Assembly (NCBI GenBank): GCA_004562915.1
Contig: SFQZ01000021.1
Coordinates: 1 to 35,091 of the forward strand
DNA from: a bacterium
GTDB lineage: Bacteria; Bacillota_A; Clostridia; Lachnospirales; Lachnospiraceae
DNA length: 35,091 nt
Direction: 5' to 3'
Under the pieces are notes generated by a model. The model was given only the letters and a program-made list of their open reading frames with translations, ran no database searches and was not told where the DNA came from. The first letter of the stretch is position 1. Every line of letters begins with the position of its first letter. A program made the position numbers and the translations under genes. This document shows positions 25,657-32,314 of the stretch, one piece after another.

Positions 25657-25923
25657 ATGATTTCTAAAGAAAAGAAACAGGCTATTATGGCTGAATATGC
25701 CAGAACTGAAGGCGACACAGGTTCACCGGAAGTACAGGTTGCTGTACTGACAGCAAGAATTCAGGAGCTTACAGAGCATCTGAAAACACATCACAAAGAT
25801 CATCATTCCAGAAGAGGTCTTCTGAAAATGGTAGGTCAGAGACGTGGTCTTCTGGATTACCTGAAGAAAACCGATATCGAAAGATACCGTGCACTGATTG
25901 ACAAACTGGGAATCAGAAAGTAA
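25657..25923 (+). CDS. rpsO: 30S ribosomal protein S15
   Basis: The product is 88 aa, a primary 16S rRNA-binding protein of the small-subunit platform. The sequence is the standard S15 pattern: EYARTEGDTGSPEVQVAVLTARI, then LKTHHKDHHSRRGLLKMVGQRRGLLDYL, ending DKLGIRK. AAGGAGG lies 9 bp before the start. It has its own promoter and a terminator downstream, and pnp follows, as in most bacteria. Confidence 0.98.
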   Translation: MISKEKKQAIMAEYARTEGDTGSPEVQVAVLTARIQELTEHLKTHHKDHHSRRGLLKMVGQRRGLLDYLKKTDIERYRALIDKLGIRK

Positions 25924-25935
25924 TTTCTTATGGCG

Positions 25936-25960
25936 AGGGGTGGAAGGTGTTCCACCCCTT
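25936..25960 (+). terminator. Hairpin between rpsO and pnp
   Basis: AGGGGTGGAA (25936-25945) pairs perfectly with TTCCACCCCT (25950-25959) around GGTG. The following sequence TACTAACG has no T run, so part of the rpsO transcript probably continues into pnp, or the hairpin protects the rpsO 3' end. Confidence 0.6.
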
Positions 25961-26030
25961 ACTAACGTTAAGGACAGGATTAGGTAAAAGGCAAAGGAAA
26001 CATCCCGGACAAGAAGCTTATGCCGAGACC

Positions 26031-26130
26031 ACTGAAAAGTACATTGCATAGAGTGCAGACAAGTTTTGTGAAGTGTATTTTTCAGTTGTTTCGGAGAACT
26101 TCTGCCGGGAAATCAGCCCACAGGGCAGAA
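26031..26130 (+). promoter_or_regulatory. Structured leader of pnp
   Basis: ACTGAAAAGTACA (26031-26043) pairs over 13 bp, with one G-T pair, to TGTATTTTTCAGT (26074-26086). It encloses small hairpins (TGCA/TGCA; ACAA/TTGT). A second stem, TTCTGCC/GGCAGAA (26100-26106 with 26124-26130), ends directly at the ribosome binding site AAGGAGAG. A long near-perfect helix in the pnp leader is the usual substrate for RNase III and PNPase autoregulation in enterobacteria. The same role here is inference. Confidence 0.5.
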
Positions 26131-26146
26131 AAGGAGAGCAGAATAT

Positions 26147-28240
26147 ATGTACAAAAGTTATTCTATGGAGTTGGCAGGAAGAACACTGACTGTTGACATT
26201 GACCGTGTGGCAAAACAGGCCAACGGAGCTGCATTTATGCATTATGGTGATACTGTTGTTCTTTCTACAGCAACAGCATCTGAAAAACCGAGAGAGGGAA
26301 TCGATTTCTTTCCTCTGAGTGTAGAGTATGAAGAAAAAATGTATGCAGTAGGAAAAATTCCGGGAGGATTTAATAAAAGAGAAGGTAAAGCTTCCGAGCA
26401 TGCAATCCTTACCTCCCGTGTAATTGACCGTCCGATGCGTCCACTTTTTCCGAAGGATTACAGAAATGATGTTACTTTGAACAATATGGTAATGTCCGTA
26501 GATCCTCAGTGCAACCCGGAAGTAGTTGCCATGCTTGGATCTTCTATCGCCACCTGTATCTCTGATATTCCATTTGATGGACCATGTGCGGCAACTCAGA
26601 TGGGTATGATCGATGGAGAGTTGATCGTGAACCCTACGCTGGAGCAAAATGTGGTTTCTGATCTGAAACTGACCGTTGCTTCCACAAGAGAAAAGGTAAT
26701 CATGATTGAGGCCGGAGCGAATGAGATTCCGGAAGATAAGATGATTGAGGCTATCTTTAAAGCGCATGAAGTAAACCAGGAAATTATCGTATTTATCGAT
26801 AAGATCGTAGCTGAGTGTGGAAAAGAGAAACATGAATATGAATCCTGTGCAGTTCCGGAAGAACTGTTTGCAGCAATAAAAGAGATCGTTCCACCGGAAG
26901 AGATGGAAGTTGCTGTATTCTCTGATGACAAACAGACCAGAGAAGAGAACATCCGTCAGGTGACAGCGAAACTGGAAGAATCATTTGCTGAAAATGAAGA
27001 ATGGCTGGCAGTTCTTGGTGAGGCTGTATATCAGTATCAGAAAAAGACGGTTCGTAAGATGATCCTGAAAGATCACAAGCGTCCGGATGGTCGTGCAATC
27101 ACACAGATTCGTCCGCTGGCAGCAGAGACGGATATCGTACCGCGTGTACATGGTTCTGCTATGTTTACCAGAGGACAGACACAGATCTGTACCATTACAA
27201 CACTGGCACCGCTTTCTGAAGGACAGAGACTGGATGGGCTGGATGAAAATGAAGTAGTAAAACGATACATGCATCATTATAATTTCCCGTCTTATTCAGT
27301 AGGTGAGACAAAACCAAGCCGCGGACCGGGACGTCGTGAGATCGGGCATGGAGCACTGGCTGAAAAAGCACTGGTACCGGTACTGCCCAGTGAGGAAGAA
27401 TTCCCATATGCGATTCGTACCGTATCCGAGACTTTTGAGTCCAACGGTTCCACCTCTCAGGCAAGTATCTGTGCATCCACCATGTCTCTGATGGCAGCAG
27501 GTGTGCCGATCAAGAAACCGGTAGCAGGTATTTCCTGTGGTCTGGTAACTGGTGAGACAGATGATGATTACATCGTACTTACCGATATTCAGGGTCTGGA
27601 AGACTTCTTTGGTGATATGGACTTTAAGGTGGCAGGTACTCATGACGGTATTACTGCGATACAGATGGATATCAAGATTCATGGTCTGACCCGTCCGATT
27701 ATTGAAGAAGCATTTGCAAAAACAAAAGCAGCAAGAGAATATATTCTGACAGAAGTTATGGAGAAATGTATCCCGTGTCCTCGTGATCATGTGAGTGAAT
27801 ATGCTCCGAAGATTATTCAGACCATGATCGATCCTGAAAAAATCGGTGATGTAGTTGGACAGAGAGGAAAAACCATCAATGCGATCATTGATGAGACTGG
27901 TGTGAAAATTGATATCACAGATGATGGTGCAGTATCTATCTGCGGCACGGATCAGAAAATGATGGACAAAGCGCTCAACTATGTAAAGACAATAGTAACT
28001 GATTTTGAGGCAGGACAGATCTTTACCGGTAAAGTAGTAAGTATCAAAGAATTTGGTGCATTTGTTGAGTTTGCTCCGGGAAAAGAAGGGATGGTTCATA
28101 TCTCCAAGATTGCAAAACAGCGTATTAACCGAGTAGAAGATGTGTTGACACTGGGAGATGTGGTAAAAGTAATCTGCCTGGGCAAAGATAAGATGGGCAG
28201 AATGAGTTTCAGTATTAAAGACGTGCCGGCAGAGGCATAA
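26147..28240 (+). CDS. pnp: Polyribonucleotide nucleotidyltransferase (PNPase)
   Basis: PNPase is a 3'-5' phosphorolytic exoribonuclease. The product is 697 aa, the normal length. Two RNase PH domains are visible: the first with GKIPGGFNKREGKASEHAILTSR near residue 70, the second from about 310 with ETKPSRGPGRREIGHGALAE. Also present is the DFFGDMDFKVAGT segment holding catalytic aspartates. A KH domain (GDVVGQRGKTINAIIDETG, from about 565) and an S1 domain (FTGKVVSIKEFGAFVEF, from about 625) follow. AAAGGAGAG precedes ATG 26147. Transcription ends at a strong terminator just after the stop. Confidence 0.98.
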   Translation: MYKSYSMELAGRTLTVDIDRVAKQANGAAFMHYGDTVVLSTATASEKPREGIDFFPLSVEYEEKMYAVGKIPGGFNKREGKASEHAILTSRVIDRPMRPLFPKDYRNDVTLNNMVMSVDPQCNPEVVAMLGSSIATCISDIPFDGPCAATQMGMIDGELIVNPTLEQNVVSDLKLTVASTREKVIMIEAGANEIPEDKMIEAIFKAHEVNQEIIVFIDKIVAECGKEKHEYESCAVPEELFAAIKEIVPPEEMEVAVFSDDKQTREENIRQVTAKLEESFAENEEWLAVLGEAVYQYQKKTVRKMILKDHKRPDGRAITQIRPLAAETDIVPRVHGSAMFTRGQTQICTITTLAPLSEGQRLDGLDENEVVKRYMHHYNFPSYSVGETKPSRGPGRREIGHGALAEKALVPVLPSEEEFPYAIRTVSETFESNGSTSQASICASTMSLMAAGVPIKKPVAGISCGLVTGETDDDYIVLTDIQGLEDFFGDMDFKVAGTHDGITAIQMDIKIHGLTRPIIEEAFAKTKAAREYILTEVMEKCIPCPRDHVSEYAPKIIQTMIDPEKIGDVVGQRGKTINAIIDETGVKIDITDDGAVSICGTDQKMMDKALNYVKTIVTDFEAGQIFTGKVVSIKEFGAFVEFAPGKEGMVHISKIAKQRINRVEDVLTLGDVVKVICLGKDKMGRMSFSIKDVPAEA

Positions 28241-28249
28241 TAAAATAAG

Positions 28250-28287
28250 AAGACCTTTGAGTATCTTGTACTTGAGGGTCTTTTTTT
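28250..28287 (+). terminator. Terminator after pnp
   Basis: AAGACCTTTGAGTA (28250-28263) pairs over 14 bp, with three G-T pairs, to TACTTGAGGGTCTT (28269-28282) around TCTTG and is followed by a T run. The remaining sequence to 28419 is AT-rich and I see nothing else certain in it. Confidence 0.9.
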
Positions 28288-28419
28288 AACAAGAAGTTTG
28301 TTTATGAGGTATAAATGTAACAAAGTGCAGTAATTCATTTCAAAAACCTATTGCTTTGTTTCGTATAATAGATACCGTTCTGATTGTCTCTATATTCTTA
28401 CGAATCAATAGATAAGAAG

Positions 28420-28449
28420 TTGACAGTTTGTATATAGAGGAGTTATGAT
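28420..28449 (+). promoter_or_regulatory. Promoter of the double-Nudix gene
   Basis: A perfect TTGACA (28420-28425) is followed after 18 bp by TATGAT (28444-28449). Confidence 0.6.
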
Positions 28450-28498
28450 AACAGAACAGAAGCTATATAACAATAAAAAGAATGTGAGATAATAAATT

Positions 28499-29527
28499 AT
28501 GGCATCAAAACTAAGCACACTTTGCTATATTGAAAAAGAAGGAAAATATTTAATGCTTCATCGAACGGTGAAGGAATATGATGTGAATAAAGATAAGTGG
28601 ATCGGTGTAGGTGGACATTTTGAAAATCAGGAAAGCCCTGAAGAATGTCTGTTAAGAGAAGTATGGGAAGAAACGGGATATCACCTTACTTCGTTTGCAT
28701 ATCGTGGTATTGTTACTTTTGTGTATGGGGAAGACGTTACGGAATATATGTCTTTGTACACGGCGGACGGATTTGAAGGGGAACCTCATGATTGTGATGA
28801 GGGAGTTCTGGAATGGGTGGACAAGGCAGAGATACTTAATATGAATATATGGGAAGGGGATAAAATATTTTTCCGTCTTCTTGATGAGAATATCCCATTT
28901 TTTTCATTAAAACTCGTATATAATCAAAACGATGTGCTTCAGTATGCAGCATTAAATGGCAAGCCAATGGAACTGTTTGATGTGAGAAATGCGGACGGTA
29001 CAAAAACAGGAGTTGTCAGGGAGAGAGGAGTTGCGCATCGTGACGGAAGTCCTCATGCTACATCACACATCTGGGTTATAAGAAAAAATGAAGATGGCAA
29101 ATATGATATTTTACTTCAAAAGCGAAGTGCCTACAAAGATTCTAATCCGGGATGCTATGATATCTCTTCTGCAGGCCATGTAGCTGCAGGAGACGATTAC
29201 CTTCCTTCCGCAGTCAGAGAACTTGAGGAAGAACTGGGAATCAAAACAAGTAAGGATAAGCTTCATTTTGTAGGATTCCATCAGGGTGGATTTCGGGATG
29301 TATTTCATGGAAAACCATTTGTAGACTTCGAGATCAGTGCTGTCTATGCGTATGAGGAACCCGTGAAAATAGAGGAATTAACACTTCAGGAAACAGAAGT
29401 TGAAGAGGTAATCTGGATGGAGCTGGAAGAATGCAGAAAGAAAATTCTGTGTGGGAAGTTAAAAAACTGTATCTATCTGGATGAATTGGATTTGCTGGAA
29501 GAATATCTGGAGAAACAGAAGAATTAA
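28499..29527 (+). CDS. Two-domain Nudix hydrolase
   Basis: This 342-aa protein holds two Nudix domains. The N-terminal one resembles MutT-type 8-oxo-dGTP/NTP pyrophosphatases, with a complete Nudix box from G39 (G39-x5-E45-x7-R53-E54-V-W-E57-E58-x-G60). The C-terminal one resembles the isopentenyl-diphosphate-isomerase-like Nudix group: HRDGSPHATSHIWVI, then a box from G226 (G226-x5-D232-x7-R240-E241-L-E-E-E-L-G247). There the first Glu is Asp; the metal-binding RELEEE is intact. The start has only a weak ribosome binding site. Substrates cannot be read from the sequence. It is either a natural fusion of two hydrolases or a scaffold with one active half. The gene stands alone between promoter and AT-rich spacer. 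Confidence 0.88.
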   Translation: MASKLSTLCYIEKEGKYLMLHRTVKEYDVNKDKWIGVGGHFENQESPEECLLREVWEETGYHLTSFAYRGIVTFVYGEDVTEYMSLYTADGFEGEPHDCDEGVLEWVDKAEILNMNIWEGDKIFFRLLDENIPFFSLKLVYNQNDVLQYAALNGKPMELFDVRNADGTKTGVVRERGVAHRDGSPHATSHIWVIRKNEDGKYDILLQKRSAYKDSNPGCYDISSAGHVAAGDDYLPSAVRELEEELGIKTSKDKLHFVGFHQGGFRDVFHGKPFVDFEISAVYAYEEPVKIEELTLQETEVEEVIWMELEECRKKILCGKLKNCIYLDELDLLEEYLEKQKN

Positions 29528-29546
29528 ACATTTTAAAAATGTATAG

Positions 29547-29575
29547 TTGACAAATGCAAATAAATACATTACAAT
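29547..29575 (+). promoter_or_regulatory. Promoter of the rpn leader
   Basis: TTGACA (29547-29552) and TACAAT (29570-29575) are exactly 17 bp apart, a near-consensus promoter. Transcription would start near 29582, giving a leader of about 200 nt. Confidence 0.8.
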
Positions 29576-29581
29576 AATAAA

Positions 29582-29780
29582 AACACATTTCGGGTATTTG
29601 ACAAAGAGCAAATACCCGTCTTCGGTTAAAGCCGTCATTCAGGGAAAATCATCCCGAATTCATCAAAGAATTAAATCAATAGGGAAGTTTTCCGCTGAAA
29701 GCTATGCACGTCTTTCAATCATTGTGATTACTGAAAGTATAATTGTATCTTTCCGCGGTAAAAGCCCGGAAAGGAAAATA
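29582..29780 (+). ncRNA. Structured leader with mutually exclusive pairings before rpn
   Basis: Several stems are visible. CGGGTATTTG/CAAATACCCG (29591-29600 with 29609-29618) is perfect over 10 bp. A bulged stem TTCAGGGA/TCCCGAA spans 29638-29658. CTTTCAATCA/TGATT..GAAAG spans 29712-29737. The segment CTTTCCGCGG (29749-29758) can pair with CCGCTGAAAG (29692-29701; 9 of 10). Alternatively its CTTTCCG part (29749-29755) can pair with CGGAAAG (29767-29773; 7 of 7), which includes most of the AAAGGA ribosome binding site (29770-29775) of rpn. I recognise no known riboswitch class. It could also be the 5' part of an independent small RNA. Confidence 0.5.
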
Positions 29781-30734
29781 ATGGAAGAAAAAGAAAACAG
29801 AAAGTATAAAAACAGCGTATTTGTAGATTTATTCTATGAAGATGATTCTGCGGAGGAGAATGATATTGCATTATATAATGCATTGCATGAAGAACCTTTG
29901 CCTAAAGGCACAAAAATACAAAAAATCAGAGTGGAAAATGTTTTGTATATGAATTTTCAGAATGATATATCGTTTGGAGTAGAAGGAAAAGTTATGGTGT
30001 TTGGAGAGCATCAGTCATCCATCAATGAAAATATGCCGCTCAGGAATCTGATGTATGTAGGACGTGCATATGAGCAGGTTGTTCCAGTTAGGGACAGATA
30101 TAAGAAAAAGATGCTGAAACTACCAAAACCTGAATTTTATACTTTTTATAATGGGAAAGAGGCATGGGAAAAAGAAAAAATTCTGCGTCTTTCAGATGCG
30201 TTTGTTTTGCAGGAAGATGATCCTATGCTGGAATTGACTGTAAAAGTAATCAATATCAATCAGAAAGAAAATCATGAGATTTTACAGAAATGTTCTATAC
30301 TAAGAGAGTATAGTGAATTTGTGGAGCTGGTGAGAAAGTATAAGGAAACCGGAGAAAAAGATCCCTATAGACAGGCAATTATGGAGTGTATAGAAAAGGG
30401 AATATTGAAGGGATACCTAGAAAGAAAAAGCAGTGAGGTGGTAAATATGCTGGTTGCAGAATATGATTATGATCTGGATATTGAGGTTCAGAGAGAAGAA
30501 GCATATGAGGAGGGTATGGAAAAAGGAATAGAGAAAGGAATAGAGAAAGGAATAGAGACTGGCACTGTTCAAGGACGACAGGAGAAAATGAGAGAATTGA
30601 TTCAAAAAAAACTGGAAAAGAAGAAAAGTGTTCAGGAAATTGCCGGGGATTTGGAAGAAAATTCCGATGAAATCCTTAGAATTATAAAAGAATATGATTT
30701 GGATTTTCAGGTTGAAAAAAATAAAATTAAGTAA
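29781..30734 (+). CDS. Rpn-family PD-(D/E)XK nuclease (recombination-promoting nuclease/putative transposase)
   Basis: This 317-aa protein belongs to the Rpn/YhgA-like PD-(D/E)XK nucleases, once listed as transposases. The N-terminal part shows KYKNSVFVDLFY, then the nuclease core NDISFGVEGKVMVFGEHQSS, with the Asp of NDISF and the E-x-Q of GEHQS as candidate catalytic residues, then NMPLRNLMYVGRAYE. Residues about 185-240 are helical. The C-terminal part contains tandem GIEK repeats and a helical end (KKSVQEIAGDLEENSDEILRIIKEY). AAAGGA at 29770-29775 serves ATG 29781; the open frame extends upstream but runs through the structured leader. In E. coli, Rpn proteins act in phage defence and can be inhibited by a small protein translated from inside the same gene. 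A fitting internal start exists here. Confidence 0.85.
   Translation: MEEKENRKYKNSVFVDLFYEDDSAEENDIALYNALHEEPLPKGTKIQKIRVENVLYMNFQNDISFGVEGKVMVFGEHQSSINENMPLRNLMYVGRAYEQVVPVRDRYKKKMLKLPKPEFYTFYNGKEAWEKEKILRLSDAFVLQEDDPMLELTVKVININQKENHEILQKCSILREYSEFVELVRKYKETGEKDPYRQAIMECIEKGILKGYLERKSSEVVNMLVAEYDYDLDIEVQREEAYEEGMEKGIEKGIEKGIETGTVQGRQEKMRELIQKKLEKKKSVQEIAGDLEENSDEILRIIKEYDLDFQVEKNKIK
30435..30449 (+). promoter_or_regulatory. Internal ribosome binding site and in-frame start within rpn
   Basis: GAGGTGG (30435-30441) lies five bases before ATG 30447, which is codon 223 of rpn in the same frame. Initiation here would give a 95-aa C-terminal fragment containing the GIEK repeats and the final helices but no nuclease core. 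Confidence 0.4.
30513..30560 (+). repeat. 12-bp tandem repeat within rpn
   Basis: GGAATAGAGAAA occurs at 30525-30536 and 30537-30548, a third copy at 30549-30560 matches 10 of 12, and a degenerate unit precedes at 30513. The units encode repeated EKGI. Being 12 bp long they keep frame, so slippage would change only linker length. Confidence 0.85.
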
Positions 30735-30767
30735 AGATATCCGTATGTTTTTAATTTTGAAATTCCG

Positions 30768-30796
30768 TGGACATTCTTTCTGACTTCAAGTATAAT
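30768..30796 (+). promoter_or_regulatory. nrdG promoter
   Basis: TGGACA (30768-30773) and a perfect TATAAT (30791-30796) are 17 bp apart. I looked for an NrdR-type box between here and the gene and saw none. Confidence 0.75.
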
Positions 30797-30872
30797 AATC
30801 TGATATGGGGATAGTGTTACATATACAGGATTGTGTATGCCCTACGGAATTAGAAAGGATGCTGATTGAGCA

Positions 30873-31361
30873 ATGAGATATCATAATATAACAAAGGATG
30901 ATATGTTGAACGGAGATGGCCTGCGGGTAGTTTTATGGGTGGCAGGATGCAGCCATCACTGCAAAGGATGCCAGAACCCCATTACATGGGATCCGGATGG
31001 GGGAATTCCTTTTGAACAAAAGGATAAAGAAGAGATTTTTGAACAACTAAATCAGTCTTATATAGAAGGAATTACTTTCAGTGGTGGGGATCCTCTTCAT
31101 GAGAAAAATATTAGAGAAGTGACGGAACTGGCAAAAGAAATAAAGAAAAAATATCCGGACAAAACAATCTGGTTGTACACGGGATATCGTTGGGAAGAAG
31201 TGAAAAATCTGGAAATCATTAAATATTTGGATGTTATGGTGGATGGAAGATTTGATCTGGCATCCAGAGATGTGACATTGCAGTGGAAAGGAAGCCCGAA
31301 CCAGCGAGTCATTGATGTGCAGAAGACACTGGAAATCGGCCTGGTCGTGCTTCATGCATAA
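30873..31361 (+). CDS. nrdG: Anaerobic ribonucleotide reductase activating protein (radical SAM)
   Basis: NrdG uses a [4Fe-4S] cluster and S-adenosylmethionine to generate the glycyl radical on class III reductase NrdD. The product is 162 aa. The cluster ligands are C26, C30 and C33 in AGCSHHCKGCQNP, the CxxxCxxC spacing of radical SAM enzymes. GITFSGGDPLHEKN is the SAM-binding GGE-like motif, and VDGRFDLASRD with GSPNQRVIDV near the end are NrdG-specific. GAAAGGATG precedes the start. nrdD is not in the window, although the two are often adjacent. dut follows 27 bp later, linking two dNTP-supply genes. Confidence 0.95.
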   Translation: MRYHNITKDDMLNGDGLRVVLWVAGCSHHCKGCQNPITWDPDGGIPFEQKDKEEIFEQLNQSYIEGITFSGGDPLHEKNIREVTELAKEIKKKYPDKTIWLYTGYRWEEVKNLEIIKYLDVMVDGRFDLASRDVTLQWKGSPNQRVIDVQKTLEIGLVVLHA

Positions 31362-31388
31362 GTACAGATAAGTGACAAGGAGAAAAGA

Positions 31389-31904
31389 ATGAAAAGAATT
31401 GCAAAATTTCATAAAGTTAACTGGAAGCAGTTTCTGGAAGGATGGAAAGACAGTTTTGGTGAACAGGATGAAAATAAGATTTTGGAAATATATGAAAACA
31501 TCCGTCTTCCTAGAAGGGCGACAGCAGGAAGTGCCGGATATGATTTTTTTACACCCACGAACATCATTCTGGAACCGGGGCAGACAGTGAAAATTCCTAC
31601 GGGGATTCGCGCAGAAATGGCGGAAGAATGGGTATTGAAATTGTATCCGAGAAGCGGACTTGGTTTTAAATACCGTCTGCAGCTGAATAATACGGTGGGA
31701 ATTATTGACAGCGATTACTTTTATTCAGATAACGAAGGACATATCTTTGCAAAAATAACCAATGACAGTAATGAAGGGAAAACAGTAGAATTAAAAGTCG
31801 GAGAAGGATTTATGCAGGGGATATTTCTGGAATACGGAATTACTGTGGATGATGATGCTACAGAGAAAAGAAATGGTGGGTTGGGAAGTACCACAGGGAA
31901 ATAA
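31389..31904 (+). CDS. dut: dUTP diphosphatase
   Basis: Dut hydrolyses dUTP to dUMP, keeping uracil out of DNA and feeding thymidylate synthesis. The product is 171 aa. Motifs of trimeric dUTPases are visible in order: AGSAGYDFF (motif 1), YPRSGLGFKYRL (2), NNTVGIIDSDY (3), the GFMQGIFLEY segment (4) and the glycine-rich RNGGLGSTTGK end (5). An N-terminal extension of about 45 residues (MKRIAKFHKVNWKQF...) precedes motif 1. AAGGAG lies before ATG 31389. It is probably co-transcribed with nrdG, and a terminator follows. Confidence 0.95.
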   Translation: MKRIAKFHKVNWKQFLEGWKDSFGEQDENKILEIYENIRLPRRATAGSAGYDFFTPTNIILEPGQTVKIPTGIRAEMAEEWVLKLYPRSGLGFKYRLQLNNTVGIIDSDYFYSDNEGHIFAKITNDSNEGKTVELKVGEGFMQGIFLEYGITVDDDATEKRNGGLGSTTGK

Positions 31905-31920
31905 GAAAATGAACGGAATG

Positions 31921-31946
31921 ACCGGGAGTCTTGACTCCCGGTTTTC
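31921..31946 (+). terminator. Terminator after dut
   Basis: ACCGGGAGT (31921-31929) pairs perfectly with ACTCCCGGT (31934-31942) around CTTG and is followed by TTTCT. Confidence 0.88.
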
Positions 31947-31978
31947 TCAACTTGCAAAAATATAGGAGTGAGATAAAA

Positions 31979-32203
31979 ATGGGATTTTTTACAAAAAAGA
32001 ATAAAGAACTGGAAGCGTTGTGCCGGAAAGTAGATCTGGAGGCTGAGAACAATTACAAAGATGCGGCGCAGGAAGCATTTGGAAAATTGGAGAAGCGATT
32101 TGAAGAAATCTGTGCCGGAGAAAAAATAAAAGAAAAAACAAAGTCATATTATAAAGAAGAGATAGAAAAACGAAGAAAAATACTCAGAAATTTCCATCAT
32201 TAA
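31979..32203 (+). CDS. Small basic helical protein, unknown
   Basis: I do not recognise this 74-aa protein. It is highly charged, rich in Lys and Glu, and predicted mostly helical (ELEALCRKVDLEAENNYKDA; RFEEICAGEKIKEKTKSYY). It has two cysteines and no membrane segment or signal peptide. ATG 31979 is supported by TAGGAGTGAG eight or so bases upstream; an earlier ATG in frame at 31931 lies inside the dut terminator. No promoter was recognised between that terminator and this gene, so expression may depend on read-through. The good ribosome binding site and start argue that it is real. Confidence 0.65.
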   Translation: MGFFTKKNKELEALCRKVDLEAENNYKDAAQEAFGKLEKRFEEICAGEKIKEKTKSYYKEEIEKRRKILRNFHH

Positions 32204-32250
32204 GCCGGAACACCCTATAAGTGTGATTAGCCATTCCTTTGTGGTATTTA

Positions 32251-32279
32251 TACACAGTTTCATAATTTGGGCATATATT
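32251..32279 (+). promoter_or_regulatory. Possible promoter of the DUF2935 gene
   Basis: TACACA (32251-32256) and TATATT (32274-32279) are 17 bp apart. The -35 box matches only 4 of 6 consensus bases. Confidence 0.35.
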
Positions 32280-32314
32280 GTAGAAAAGCGCAAATTATTA
32301 AGGTATGCAACTTT

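Noticed and set aside
29547..29780. N-terminal extension of the rpn protein from the ATG-less open frame upstream
   Set aside because: The extension would begin at the -35 box of the promoter and run through the structured leader. It lacks a ribosome binding site, whereas ATG 29781 has AAAGGA and begins the family-like sequence.
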